Shown here: positions 13,601 through 27,426 of the stretch, piece after piece
Position numbering within the stretch: position 1 is the stretch's first letter
Layout of the letters: each line of letters begins with the position of its first letter
Assembly: GCA_024195265.1 (NCBI GenBank)
Contig: JAJLRJ010000010.1
Coordinates: 19,048,193-19,112,192, forward strand
From: Dendrophyllia cribrosa
Lineage: Eukaryota > Cnidaria > Anthozoa > Scleractinia > Dendrophylliidae
Direction of reading: 5' to 3'
Length of the DNA: 64,000 nucleotides
Notes under the pieces: model-generated
Seen by the model: only the letters and a program-made list of their open reading frames with translations
The model's database searches: none
What the model was told of the DNA's origin: nothing
Made by a program: the position numbers and the translations under genes

Positions 13601-16600
13601 TTTCTAGTAGTGAGTGGTACAACACTGGGCGTTATTTTAGGTGATGCTGTACTTTGTCTTTATTTTCAAACATTTCTAGTAGTGAGTGGTACAACATGGG
13701 GCGTTATTTTGGGTGACATGCTGTACTTTGTCTTTATTTTCAAACATTTCTAGTAGTGAGTGGTACAACACTTGGCGTTATTTTGGGTGACATGCTGTAC
13801 TTTGTCTTTATTTTCAAACATTTCTAGTAGTGAGTGGTACAACACTTGGCGTTATTTTGGGTGACATGCTGTACTTTGTCTTTATTTTCAAACATTTCTA
13901 GTAGTGAGTGGTACAACATGTGGCGTTATTTTAGGTGACATGCTGTACTTTGTCTTTATTTTCAAACATTTCTAGTAGTGAGTGGTACAACACTTGGCGT
14001 TATTTTGGGTGACATGCTGTACTTTGTCTTTATTTTCAAGCATTTCTAGTAGTGAGTGGTACAACACTGGGCGTTATTTTGGGTGACATGCTGTACTTTG
14101 TCTTTATTTTCAAACATTTCTAGTAGTGAGTGGTACAACACTTGGCGTTATTTTGGGTGACATGCTGTACTTTGTCTTTATTTTCAAGCATTTCTAGTAG
14201 TGAGTGGTACAACACTGGGCGTTATTTTTGGTGACATGCTGTACTTTGTCTTTATTTTCAAGCATTTCTAGTAGTGAGTGGTACAACATGTGGCGTTATT
14301 TTGGGTGACATGCTGTACTTTGTCTTTATTTTCAAGCATTTCTAGTAGTGAGTGGTACAACACTGGGCGTTATTTTAGGTGACATGCTGTACTTTGTCTT
14401 TATTTTCAAGCATTTCTAGTAGTGAGTGGTACAACACTGGGCGTTATTTTAGGTGACATGCTGTACTTTGTCTTTATTTTCAAGCATTTCTAGTAGTGAG
14501 TGGTACAACACTGGGCGTTATTTTGGGTGGCATGCTGTACTTAGTCTTTATTTTCAAGCATTTCTAGTAGTGAGTGGAACAACACTGGGCGTTATTTTAG
14601 GTGACATGCTGTACTTAGTCTATTTTCAAACATTTCTAGTAGTGAGTGGTACAACACTGGGCGTTATTTTGGGTGACATGCTGTACTTTGTCTTTATTTT
14701 CAAACATTTCTAGTAGTGAGTGGTACAACACTGGGCGTTATTTTAGGTGACATGCTGTACTTAGTCTATTTTCAAACATTTCTAGTAGTGAGTGGTACAA
14801 CATGGGGCGTTATTTTGGGTGGCATGCTGCACTTAGTCTTTATTTTCAAGCATTTCTAGTAGTGAGTGGTACAACACTGGGCGTTATTTTGGGTGGCATG
14901 CTGTACTTAGTCTTTATTTTCAAGCATTTCTAGTAGTGAGTGGAACAACACTGGGCGTTATTTTAGGTGACATGCTGTACTTAGTCTATTTTCAAACATT
15001 TCTAGTAGTGAGTGGTACAACACTGGGCGTTATTTTGGGTGACATGCTGTACTTTGTCTTTATTTTCAAACATTTCTAGTAGTGAGTGGTACAACACTTG
15101 GCGTTATTTTGGGTGACATGCTGTACTTTGTCTTTATTTTCAAGCATTTCTAGTAGTGAGTGGTACAACACTGGGCGTTATTTTGGGTGATGCTGTACTT
15201 TGTCTTTATTTTCAAGCATTTCTAGTAGTGAGTGGTACAACACTGGGCGTTATTTTGGGTGACATGCTGTACTTTGTCTTTATTTTCAAGCATTTCTAGT
15301 AGTGAGTGGTACAACACTGGGCGTTATTTTGGGTGACATGCTGTACTTTGTCTTTATTTTCAAGCATTTCTAGTAGTGAGTGGTACAACACTGGGCGTTA
15401 TTTTGGGTGACATGCTGTACTTTGTCTTTATTTTCAAGCATTTCTAGTAGTGAGTGGTACAACACTGGGCGTTATTTTGGGTGACATGCTGTACTTTGTC
15501 TTTATTTTCAAGCATTTCTAGTAGTGAGTGGTACAACACTGGGCGTTATTTTGGGTGACATGCTGTACTTTGTCTTTATTTTCAAGCATTTCTAGTAGTG
15601 AGTGGTACAACACTGGGCGTTATTTTGGGTGACATGCTGTACTTTGTCTTTATTTTCAAGCATTTCTAGTAGTGAGTGGTACAACACTGGGCGTTATTTT
15701 GGGTGACATGCTGTACTTTGTCTTTATTTTCAAGCATTTCTAGTAGTGAGTGGTACAACACTGGGCGTTATTTTGGGTGATGCTGTACTTTGTCTTTATT
15801 TTCAAGCATTTCTAGTAGTGAGTGGTACAACACTGGGCGTTATTTTGGGTGACATGCTGTACTTTGTCTTTATTTTCAAGCATTTCTAGTAGTGAGTGGT
15901 ACAACACTGGGCGTTATTTTGGGTGACATGCTGTACTTTGTCTTTATTTTCAAGCATTTCAAGTAGTGAGTGGTAGAACACTTGAAATTTCTTGGGAGCT
16001 GGGAGCTTGTGGAGGCTAGCTAACCACCTCAGAATCCTGCAATTTTTTACCAGATTGTAGACTTGCCCAGAAGTCGAGCTCAGTGAGGGCGTAACGCCAG
16101 TGAGCGAGAGTTCGACTTGTTCCCTTTCTGGAAATCAAATCAAGTGACGTCAATTTTGCGTGAAATTTTCAGGGTGCGGAACTCTGGTAAACAACAAAAT
16201 TACTTTTCGCGCGTGTGGTAATGGCTTTTGGAGGCAAATGCCGCTAGGCGTTTGAATGGAGGAGATAAATACCCATGCAGAAACCTTTTTTCGTGTTTTG
16301 GTTACTGAAAATATTGATAACATCACAGCAGGAAAATTCCTCCTGTAAATTTTTTCGCGCTGCTCGTGATAGAAGTCGTTCGCGTGCGCCGTGGTCTGCT
16401 CCCAGACCTGAACCGGAAGAGAGAAGCTTGAAGCGTGAACCTGGCCTTACGCTGTTTTCGGAGTTTTAGTTCGGGAAGCTTATTTGGGCGAGATATACAC
16501 GGCTGATATTTCGTCTCTTAAGATCATTTTAACGGGAAAAACTCAAGTCTAGGTTTTGGTCGAGGGTCGAGGGTTCTTAAAAATAAAAAATAGATGCGCC

Positions 16601-19600
16601 AGATGCGTGACGTGACGAGCAGTTGTTTTTTCTTCTTCTGAAATTCAACGCATGACCGTAAAATAAATCAGATAAATTGCGGCTTTACCGCTCAATCTCG
16701 CGTCACACGCAAGGAAAAGAGACTGCTCTCAATACCTAAAAGAATGTCTGCGTTGGAGGCTATTCTGTTTTAATAAGTCAGATGTATGCAATACTTTAAA
16801 TGATTTAAAGAAAACATGCTCTTGTCATTCAGTGGGATATAAAAAAATATGCTGCTCATTCAAATAGAATGCGGGTTTACCAAATAGCCTGCAGAGCCTG
16901 ACTCCCACACCCTTGGTCGCATCTTTTGACTCGCCTCAGTCTGCGTTTTTTTTTTTAACGCAGCCCTCGTTCGCCCCCTAATATGTTTACCAAACGCTAA
17001 TTGTTCAGGGTAATGTTTTTTTTTTACAATCATTATGAAATGTATTCCATTTGGTTATTTGACTTTATTTCGTTGATATTAGAATTGCTCCCCCCCCCCT
17101 CAAAAACAAATTACGCCGGCTACTCCCCCCCCCCCCCCCCCCCCCGAGATCCTGGGAACGAGGTTGCCGCGAGCCGGCCGGCGCGGACGTCAAATAAAAT
17201 TATCCGAATACCCCAATCTGTATACGTCCAAGTGAAAGCACAATGGGCGATCGAAAAAAGATATTGGAATGTTTTTTGTCAGGAGCTCATTGATGAGCTC
17301 CTGTTTTTGTATGTTTGCAACAGTCGAACCTCCACTAACGGACTCCTCCCGTAAGCGGACACCAAACCACGGTCTTGGCCATTTATTTTCTCCAACACTA
17401 CATTTTTAACCTCCCGTAAGCGGACACCTCCTCGGGGTCCCGCAGGGTCTAAAATAACCTCCCGTAAGCGGCCAGTAAACGATTTCAAGGAAATTTCTAA
17501 CAAAATAGGTTCGGTTTTAAGTAATGATCCGCATAAGAAGGAAAGCGCTAACGGCAATGCACGATGGAATGTCAACTTTTTTCATTTTTACAACTAGTGA
17601 TCTCATTGGCCCAGACTCAAAGACCGCTAAAAAGTTAGGTTTCAAGGTGCATTTTGTTTGATTTTTTTAAAGGTTTCATGTAATTTAAGACCCAACCGCA
17701 AAACATGCAAATTTTCAAAGAAATTGTATTTGAGGAACTTCATCAAAGAAGCAAAATTATTAGCTATTGTCTTCTGCTATTTTGATTGGTTAAGCACGAA
17801 CATTTCCTAAAATTTATCTGACGCAAATGGATATTCTTTATTTTTATACTGAAATATAATTATAAACCATAAGCTCCTCCCCTATTCTTGAAATCAAAGA
17901 CATTCTATGTGAGAAAGAGCCAATGCCGCAGAACAATGAAGTTTACTGTAGTTCTTATGTGGAGCGTTACTTAAGATAATTCCTTAGTATTGCATTGCGC
18001 ATCACGTTCTGCGCATAATTTCTTGCGTCATCAGCGCGCGCACGAGCGCGCGCACAGTCCGAACCAAGAAGGTTTCCTTTGAGGATAAGTTGGCCAAATG
18101 AATAAGAGATTGTTTTCTCCTAAACGAGCACGGTGGCCCCTATTTTTTACTGATGTCATTTACTCGTTATTGGACTATAAATAACATATTTTAAGCAGGA
18201 AAAAAGTTCAGTGGTAGAACTTGTATTAATTCTGTGTAAATCGCGTGAAAACCTGTATTTGGAGACAACGAGGAGTATGTGCTGATGACGAAGCGGTTCG
18301 ATTTCCTTGCAAAATTTGCAAGACCGGTCAATTTGAAATGACTTCCCTGAAAGAAAGTTGCAAAATCAAATAAATAGTGTTAAAATTTCAATAATAATCA
18401 TAGTTTTCTTCAGGCAATAAGGATCCATTTCTCGAAGTTCGAGTTTCGAACATTCCTCGCGCAATTATAAAAAGTCGCTATAAATAACGGGAGAACAGTG
18501 TAAAAACAAGCACGGTGACATCCTCTTTTTATTGTAGTTTTCGAATGCCCTAAGCATGGTTATCAATCGTACCAAGTTTGAAAAAAAGTTAAGTACAAGA
18601 TCCTTTTCAAGGGAATTACCTTAATGTCCTTAATGGTTTTAATTGTACTTCACCTGAACAAAAGCGAAGTGTGAGTCTGAACAGTACAGTTACATGTTGG
18701 TAACCGAGACATTTCGATTGCAAGGTTACGGATATCTTAAGAGACCTTAAGATCAGGGAACCGCGAAAGCAGACACTCATCGATAGTTTCTTTTTACGTA
18801 CCTAAGGACACTTTGCGTTTTAGAAAATAACTACATGCAATGCACATTAAGTATGTACTTCTTCTGTTCTGTTCACCCCCGAAACATGGGGGATTGAGTA
18901 TGTTACTGTTTTTATATAGCTTACATTAGTTCGTGTGACGGCAATGCGAGAGCTTCACAGATATGTACATTTATTTAGCGGCAAGTCTTTTTAATCTTGG
19001 ACCGTAGTTTTTAAATTAGTGTTAAATTTATAAATATACTAGTAGTAATCATAGATTATAGTGCGTCTCCTTATCCCGTGGCACCTCGTCTTGACCTAGT
19101 ACCTCAGTTTCATGAATTAATTCAGCCACTGTTTAAAAGGGCTATGTCGCGAGATATGTCACGCAGGCAAAAACGTGGGGCCGACATCAAACCAATTCAC
19201 GCTATCGCCGTGGGATCGGGCAAAATCCTGCCGTGCTGTGTACTCCGAAAGGTCTCAGATTTTTCCGACGTATAAATAGTATATTTGTCTTGATTTCATT
19301 TCGGTTATTTCTCCGATTCTGAAATCATACTCCTCAGTACATGTACTAATACCGGAACCGGAAATGAGAAATTTCTGAGAAAGCCTGAAAAAGTGCTCCC
19401 GTGATAAACTTCTATCTTGGACACCGCGTTAGTGGAGCATGAAATCGACGTTTAAGTCACGCAACATTTAACGTGAATGGTTTTTCGGATAAAATTACAA
19501 CTACCAGTTGCAAGTAAGACACAAGACTGTTGAATATAATTCCTTTTATTAGCTAGACAAATTTTAGTCACAAAACTGCGAAATCTTTAGTCGAAAATGC

Positions 19601-22600
19601 GCCCGATACAGGCACAATTTCGAGCACTGTAAAGTTAATCTGCGTTCTGTACACGACCCGAAATGTTCCCCGACCCCAAATGATCCCCAACCCCAAATGA
19701 TCCCCAAAATCGACCTAAACACGACTCGAAATGATCCCCGACCTCAAATGATCCCCATTTTTTTTCACACGCGACCTGAAATGATCCCCGAGGAATTATT
19801 GGAATGGAATGGGATGACGTTTAATTACCGAAGATGCTATAATTACTAGAATAAAGTAAATTAAAGAATTTTGACTCGAATTGTTTGAAGTGTTTATGTA
19901 TTTATAAATTTTGGACAATTTATTATTATAATTATAACTCCTTTTTAACGAATTTTCAAGAAACTTTACTTTAGAGTTTAAATTGGAGGTTTAAATAAAA
20001 TCATGCAAATAGCATCTCGTTAGGCCCGGTTTAAAAGTCAAATTTCACATGTCCCGAGTCTGATACTTATTTGGTTCTACTTAAATAAGTAAATCCGCCA
20101 TTTTAGACATTGAATCATGATCGAGTTTTTATAGAGTTGGGAAAAAATTGAAAATTGTGGGATATAATAAATTAAACATGATTTAAAAATTCGATTCGGC
20201 ACAAAAGACAACGGTTGATCTTCTGTCGAGATTTGACTGGCTCAGTCGAAGATGCGACAGAAGTCGCATTGTCGAATTTAATTTTAGTTGAACGTCGAAC
20301 TTCGCACGCATTCAATACCTGAATTAGATTTGGCACATGTGAAATGCGACGTTTAAACCGGGCCTTACTGTCACAAGTAACAGTCTTCGCTTCCTGTCAG
20401 TACCCATTAACGTACGTAGTATTCACAAAACCGTTTATTTCCGTCAGTTATAGAATTTCTGAACTGTAACAATATGTAATATTAAACTTTCCGCCTCTGT
20501 AAGGGAAAAAGTGAACATAAACAACCGTGAAATTAATGATAAACAAGACGCTGTGGGAGCGTATACTTGGGCGTCGTTGTATTAGGCATATTGGAGAATA
20601 ATTGTCTTGGGAATCTGCATGCACGTTTTTTCACGGTTTGATGATTGGGAGTATTCGGATAGTGTGAGCAGTCTAACAAAGAAGCGCGTTAACCGTCTAA
20701 AACAAGAAGACACAGTACACTTAGCGTGCGAGATCGCACGCAAATTATTAAAGTAGCGTGTCCACTGTGTCAAAAGACGAGTACATACTGAAAAATACAA
20801 ATCGATGCCTACTTTGTACTTACCGTTGAAAAAAAGGCCGTATGTCAGAGTTTGCCGATGGTTGTTATTGGTTTTAGCTAAATCTTGTAACTAGCTGGTC
20901 TGTGTTTCCGACACTTTTGAAGTGAATGCAAATGTTGCCGCAAAGTGGCCTTTCGAAGCCATGATGTAATTGCCTGGTCCGGACCCGAGGTCAAAACAAC
21001 TTTTCCAATTGAAAGTTTTGCTGGAAGTATTCCCGCCGTTATTATAATAAAGTTTGAATGAAACTTATAAATTTAATCAAAGTTAACGACAGAAGTGATA
21101 ATTTAGGAGGAGAGAAACAAATTTAGCCCTTTGAAATATATTTTTTCAGTCGAGGTAAAAATGTTGCAATTTGCATAATGTGAAAGTAAAGGTGGATTTC
21201 CACTGTCGCGTTTTTGCCTACGCACGTTAACGTACGTAAAAATTTTTAACGTACGTAAAAATGAAATTTTACGCGCGTAACTACGTGCGTTGACTTTACG
21301 TTGTCCAATTTCCAGTGCCGCGTTTTTTTCTAGGTTTTTACGTACGTTATACGCACGTAAAGGCACGTAGCCCTCGCGAGCGTTTTCGGAAAAGTTGAAC
21401 TGGGTTCAACTTTTTCGCGGATGTCTGCGTTTACGCGGCGATTTAACCAATGGCAATTTCGGATTTTGTCACATGACACCAACTCCATGTAGACGCCATT
21501 TTGTTTTATCTGCTTTACATATTCCTGTAGTGCAATCCACAATGCATCGCACACCTCAGGAATTATTCTACTCACGGTTGTATGGCCAAGGCGGTAGCTA
21601 AATGATATCGTCTGTAAGGAATCACCAGTAGCTAGAAATCGAAGAGTAACAGCGAGACGTTCACCGGGACTGATTGGCTCACGATACAAGGATTTCTTAG
21701 ACAGCATCGGTCCCACAAGAGAAAGAAGGTGGTCAAATCTTTCAGGTGTCATCCGGAAGTATTTATAAAATGACTCGTGGTCATTTTCGCGCATTTCTTG
21801 CACTAGAGTGTGGTATTCCCCCACTTGAAACCGATTTTGAAATAGCTCTCTGATCCGAAATCTTTTCCGATATTTTTGTCGTCTTTTTCGTCTCTGTCTA
21901 AGGTACAACAGGAGAAAGAACCGCTTGTTTATAACGGCGGCCATTACTTTAGCGGCAAATAACCTTTTCGCGCCAAAATTTCAGGATGGCAGGTATTTAC
22001 GTACGTTTAACGTACGTAAAACGGAAACGTTTTTTATTATTTTTTACGCAACAGTGGAAATTGGTAACGTAAGTTTTTTTAACGCACGTTTTACGTACGT
22101 AAATTTTTACGCGACAGTGGAAATCCACCTTAATTTGAAACCTTTCCAGTAACGCATAACGCAGCTGTTTCATTAAACATCTCGCAATCAGACACACGAA
22201 AATATATCCAGTTTTTATTCCTCTGTATCCGAAACACAGAAAAGAAAATTAAATGAAAAAGTGATCGCTTTAAGGTTATTTTCGCCCGAGAAATATTCAC
22301 TAGCGTAAGCAAAACTCGCAAGAAACGTCTCGCAAGACACCGCGTGCATTGTTTACATCTTCTCTTGGCGGTGAATTTTTGCACTCAAAGTTTCAGTTGG
22401 CGGTTCTGTTCCTTCAACTTCACGAAATAAAAATTAATGAAAGGCAAACAACCGAAAGAAGTGAAATTAATTGGGATTTCTACCACGCTTATATTTCTTC
22501 CTTCCCTGTCCACCGTTCACTTCTTATTAAATAAGCGCTATGTATGTATTAGTCTAAATTATCTTCTTCATGTTCGTTTTAACATGTTTTAGCGGGTTTC

Positions 22601-25600
22601 CGTCATGAAGGTATCGTAGAATTAATCGCGAGTGTCAAATACTTTCGCAGTGTCTTCTTGAGTAATTTCCTTACGCATATTGAATATGAAACTGTTAGAT
22701 GCAACAGAGAAAACACAACTCGCACTTTGTGACGTTCGCCTCGCATCAACAAACAACAGGTGTACTCCACCGCGGTCAAACGAGAGAAATTTGCAAAAGT
22801 TAACCAAAGTACTTCAAAGTTAAGGTTGTCATTTTCACTGTTTATTAAAAGTTTCATATATTGACAATACACTGTCAACTCACTAAACGTTTTGAAAGTT
22901 TACTAAAAAACGTTCTAAGCGTTTGAAAACTGTCGGCGCCATTTGCCAACACAAAGTTTGCTCAGGCACGAAGCGTTTTGATCAGTTTTCAACGATCGAA
23001 AAGAAGCTCGTTATTTTGAGCCGGAAAGATGAAAAGATAGTTACATAAACTAATTATTTTATACATCCTTGCCCACGTTTCCACTTAATTCTAAATGAAT
23101 CCCACCAAATAAAACGAAAAACGCCTCGGACGTGTGACCGCGTTGAAGGTTTGAATAATCCCGCCGTCCCCAGAGTTGCGCAATACTGCACATTTGTGGA
23201 CGACCAAACTGCATTTTAATACTTGGTCGCTACGCCCAAGTAACCTTAACCTGTCGGTTAACATGCAGGAACGTTCTAACCTGAACTGTATAAAATAATT
23301 CAGAAGGAACAAAACTGTCATAACAATAAAAATTGGTACTGGTAAGAGCCAAGTGTGTAGCTTTCAATATGTCATTGATTATAATCTAGATGTATGTTTG
23401 CATGTTGTATACGGTAAACTCCAGGCAATTAATATAACTGAAAATAACTTTGTGCAGTCGATTAGCCATTTTGAAAAGATTTCGCATTTATAGCCGAAGA
23501 ACTTCGCATTTATTAACCGAAAAACGGAATCAAAACGCTTCAATCTTATCCCCGGGATAGAAATGTTTTCCCATTCCACTCCTATAATCCCTCGGGGATC
23601 ATTTCAGGTCGCGTGTGAAACAAATTGGGGATCATTTCGGGTCGTGTACAGTTCGCCTGGCGAGGCCGGTCAGTGAATTATTGCTGCAAGACATACAGCG
23701 AATTGCACCGTACCGTAGAACATCGCAAAGAACGACGTCGGTATTTACATGAAAGCTTCCCCAATCAGGCAGAGAACCACAGCAAAATCAAGATAGAACA
23801 TTCAAAACATACCAGAACGGTAGCGAGGAAAATCCGATAACTTCTTGCTTGATTCCAAAGAGACCCAACAACTTACTTCGTCCAGAGAAGAACCCTCGTC
23901 CAATTTTTCCACTGCGTACTTTCAGCAGGCATTGAAATATTGAGCCGTACGATTCCAAAATCGGGAAAATATCCGAAACTAAGTCAAGACAAATAGATTA
24001 TTCACATGTGACATTTCGGAACCCCAGCTCCCCAGGATGATGCCTGATTTCCACGCGCTGGGAATGCTGGATACTATTGTAACGTTTCAAGATGGCGCAG
24101 ATTTGGCACCGACACTTTTCTCGATTCGTTCCGCTTAGACGACGCGCTAAGCATGCTGGATACTATTGTGACGTTTCAAGATGGCGCAGATTTGGTACCG
24201 ACACTTTTCTCGATTCGTTCCGCCTAGCCGACAAGATTAGGAAGCGTCTCCTTGGTCGACGCAAATATAAAAAAGCAACATTCAACAACATTGTGATGGA
24301 TAACACAATTACAAGTGGTCTTTAGAAAAGCTTCAAAAGACATGTACTGGTGCATGATAAGCCCTCTAGTGTACTATTTTATATTCAACCTCCCGTAAGC
24401 GGTCACTTACCCTTGGTCCCGAGGGTGTCCACTTACGGGAGGTTCGACTGTATTTATACGCGCGTATATCCTCCAACGCAGACCTTCTTTTGGCTCTTCA
24501 CGTCACGCATCTGGCGCACACGTGGACGTGTGTGTACAAGGAACCGGAAATAAAGGTAAATTAACAGTTTCGATTGCGAAACAATCACCCTTCACAAACT
24601 CTATGCAGAAATAAGGAATTTACTCCGCATTCAGGCTAGTCAGTTTAAATAGGAAATGAAAATTATCAACTTCTTTTCGCGTACCAAAGCATCTTGAGCA
24701 TAAAGATCTGTGTGAATTATCTTCTCTGCAAGATTGTGCAAAACATGCATATGTGATGTTTTTTTAAAACATTATCTTCGTCACACATGTCGCACTTCGT
24801 GCCGCTCAAAAACGCAATATAAATAAAAATTCTTGTCGCCGTAAAAAGGCCAAAAGATTTGTTATTTTGTGTAGAATATGAACATATTTATACCGCGAAT
24901 GAAACAAGTTTGTCAGTACTTCAGACATCATTGCGAGATAATTGCGCCACTAAACAGACATCGTTCGGGACATCGTATCTTCTATAGACCGGAAAACAAC
25001 AAGACAGCTGAGCTTGTCAAAACAGTTATGCATTGAGGCCTTAAAGCTTTATGTTTACTGCCTTCTTAAATACAAAATGTTCGTAAGATAATTGCACCAC
25101 TAAGGCCCCATCTATATGGAGGCCAAGCCCCCCTCCCCCCACCTCCCACCCCTTTCCCCCTCCCTCCCCCTCCCACCCCTCTCCTCCCTCCCTCGCCCTC
25201 CCACCCTTCTCCCCCCTCCCCCCCCCCTCCCACCCCTCTCCTCCCTCCCTCGCCCTCTGCCCCCTCCCCCCCCTCCCCCCCTCCCACCCCTCTCCCCCCT
25301 CTCCCCCCTCCCACCGAATTACCCCGGACGAGCTAACTTTTCACTACCGTTTACTAAAAACATCTCTTACACAATGTCCATTTCGGGAAAAAAAGAAAGG
25401 AAAAAATGTAAAAATATAAAATCCCCACCGGGCTTCGATCCCGCGTCCTTCGATTGGAATGATGGCTAATCCACTTTGAGAGATTAAATTTTAATATTTC
25501 AACGAAGGTGCACGTTGAATCCTAATGATGACCCGACCAACCAACCGATCGAGTGTCTAGTTTGCATATATCTCCCCGTATATAATAACTCGTTCAACGC

Positions 25601-27377
25601 TTCGCGTATTCACGAGTTAAAAAAAAACCACGATATTTCCGCTGATCACTGATCGTGTTTAAATAAAGGATCTACTGCTACTGCTGCTACTGCTACTGCT
25701 ACTGCTACTACTGAGCAAAGTACCAGAAGTATAACGGGACGACAAAACAAACCTTCAGAGCAAAGTACTACGAATATTGTAGTAGTTGATGTATGCGGTT
25801 AGATATTTATAATTTATGTCGTTGTGCAAGTGTTTAACAGCTAATCGGTGGTTATCGTGGCTATTTTGTGGCTAATAGTTCGGTATTTTTTGTGGTATTG
25901 GTTGTGTTTTAAAGAGACACTTGTGAAGTAATTCCAGGCCTTTTTAATTTGACAATTCTTATCCAGTCAGAGCGACGGTTTGCCAACTTTGTCTCCGTGT
26001 GTTAGCAGCTTTTATGTTTAATGGTTGGTTTGTTTTATTCGATGTGAACTGGTTGACAATGTATAGATCTTGTTCCCTTTTTAACAACTTTATTGGACAT
26101 AAACTTACAAAAATAGGATAGACCAATGGGAAACGCGCGAACGAGACGCGAAGCCCCAACCCAAGAAACTTAAAATAAAGTTTAAAATACTAGATAATTA
26201 AGGGACTAAAATTTAATAACAAAATGAATTAATTAGATTAGAGTGACAGGGGCAGGAACGAAATAGCGACCACCGGTACACATCATATCTACATCAGAAA
26301 CAAAGTTAACTAAGGTCAACTAAAGAGGAATACAATTGAGTGAGAAAAACGTTAAAAGAACTGGGACTAAGGAAACTACTTGGAAGAGCTTTTTTACATA
26401 CAGTGGTCCATAGTGTTCTATAGATTTACGGTGCAATTGAAGTAAGTCCGCCTAGAATAACCTTAAATGTAACTTTTTTTGAAAATAAAGACTTTTTGTT
26501 GTTGTTTGTAAGAGATTGAAACTAAGTGCTGGTTTTACAAGAATGGTGCGGGATTCTTACTTAAACTAATACGTTTATGGCTTACAAAAGTATAAAAGTC
26601 TTTAACGTTAAGGTCAATATAACCGTATAGGGCCTTATAAAAAATATAATGTCTTTCAGTTCTCTGTCGTATGAAAGCAATCTCTCCTTGTATGACATGT
26701 CACCAATTTTCACCTTAAGAATCCATCTTTTTGCTCGCCTTGGACTCGTTCGATTGTGATTCGGTTTTGGGCGGGAGACCAGACTTCGGAGGCGGAGCAT
26801 AACTGAGACTTTTCAACTGATAAGTAAACTGTCGGACTCCTTACTTTAGTATCTGTTAGCATTGAACAAGATTTTTTAGTAGTCCGAGCAATTTGTTTGC
26901 TTTGGCATTAATTACGTAATGTAGGAAAGATTTTTATTAATCTTTGCAGTCCCAATGTAGATATGAGAAATAGACGCAAACCGCCAGAAAATGCAGAAAA
27001 TGAAATGCAAAATAAAATTGAGATAAATGCGATGTTTGAACGAAAATAAGAGCTTCTTTTTGGAGGGAGGGGGAAGTCAGTTTCGCAAAATACGGTAGCA
27101 GGACTGTTACTTATTATTAAAGTAGCTGGGGAAATGGAAAGAATAGACGGGGAGAAACATATTAGTCACAATGCCTTGTTTGACCTTGTTCACTGTCTAT
27201 CAAGAAGAATTGTTCGGTCGTAAAGCTGTATCTATTTTTCCTTCTGATAATTACGTGGTTAATTAAGACGCGCAATGTCTTTAGTCTCGTTGAATGTCTG
27301 CTTAACATTATAAGGGGTCAAAGTGACTTTGACCCACTGCTAGATATTGTATTGACACGTTAATAAAGTTTTTATTA

Positions 27378-27426
<49 letters not shown>

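Larger units (their letters stand above)
19648..23650. mobile_element. 4.0-kb element with TGTACACGAC ends and 4-bp target duplication GTTC
   Basis: The left end TGTACACGACCCGAAATG (19648) and right end CGGGTCGTGTACA (23650) are inverted, and both ends carry repeated GGGGATCATTT motifs in opposite orientation. The matching arm extends through 'ccccgagg...ggaatggaatggga' (about 165 bp left, 90 bp right). GTTC occurs immediately outside each end (19644-19647, 23651-23654). No transposase was found inside; two Harbinger-type insertions lie within. The superfamily is unknown; several superfamilies make 4-bp duplications (for example Sola and Ginger). Confidence 0.75.
17321..24450. mobile_element. 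pogo/Tigger-like element, non-autonomous, carrying nested insertions
   Basis: The left end CAGTCGAACCTCCACTAACG at 17321 and the inverse right end ending GGTTCGACTG at 24450 (then TA) match the ends of the 770-bp copy at 55616-56385. Internal blocks also match: 'aaaataggttcggtttta', 'atagtttctttttac', 'acatgtactg...gccctctag'. The difference in length is due to inserted DNA: 17521-17970, a further segment to about 18633, and 19648-23650. The left flank is AA rather than TA. No transposase frame is seen. Confidence 0.75.

Noticed and set aside
10903..14713. Open frames of 62-105 codons inside the satellite
   Set aside because: The unit length (71-74 bp) shifts frame each copy and the frames exist only by chance of 2-3-bp unit variants; no homology.
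25066..25469. Proline-rich (+) and glycine-rich (-) proteins
   Set aside because: Low-complexity C/T tract; no conserved domain.
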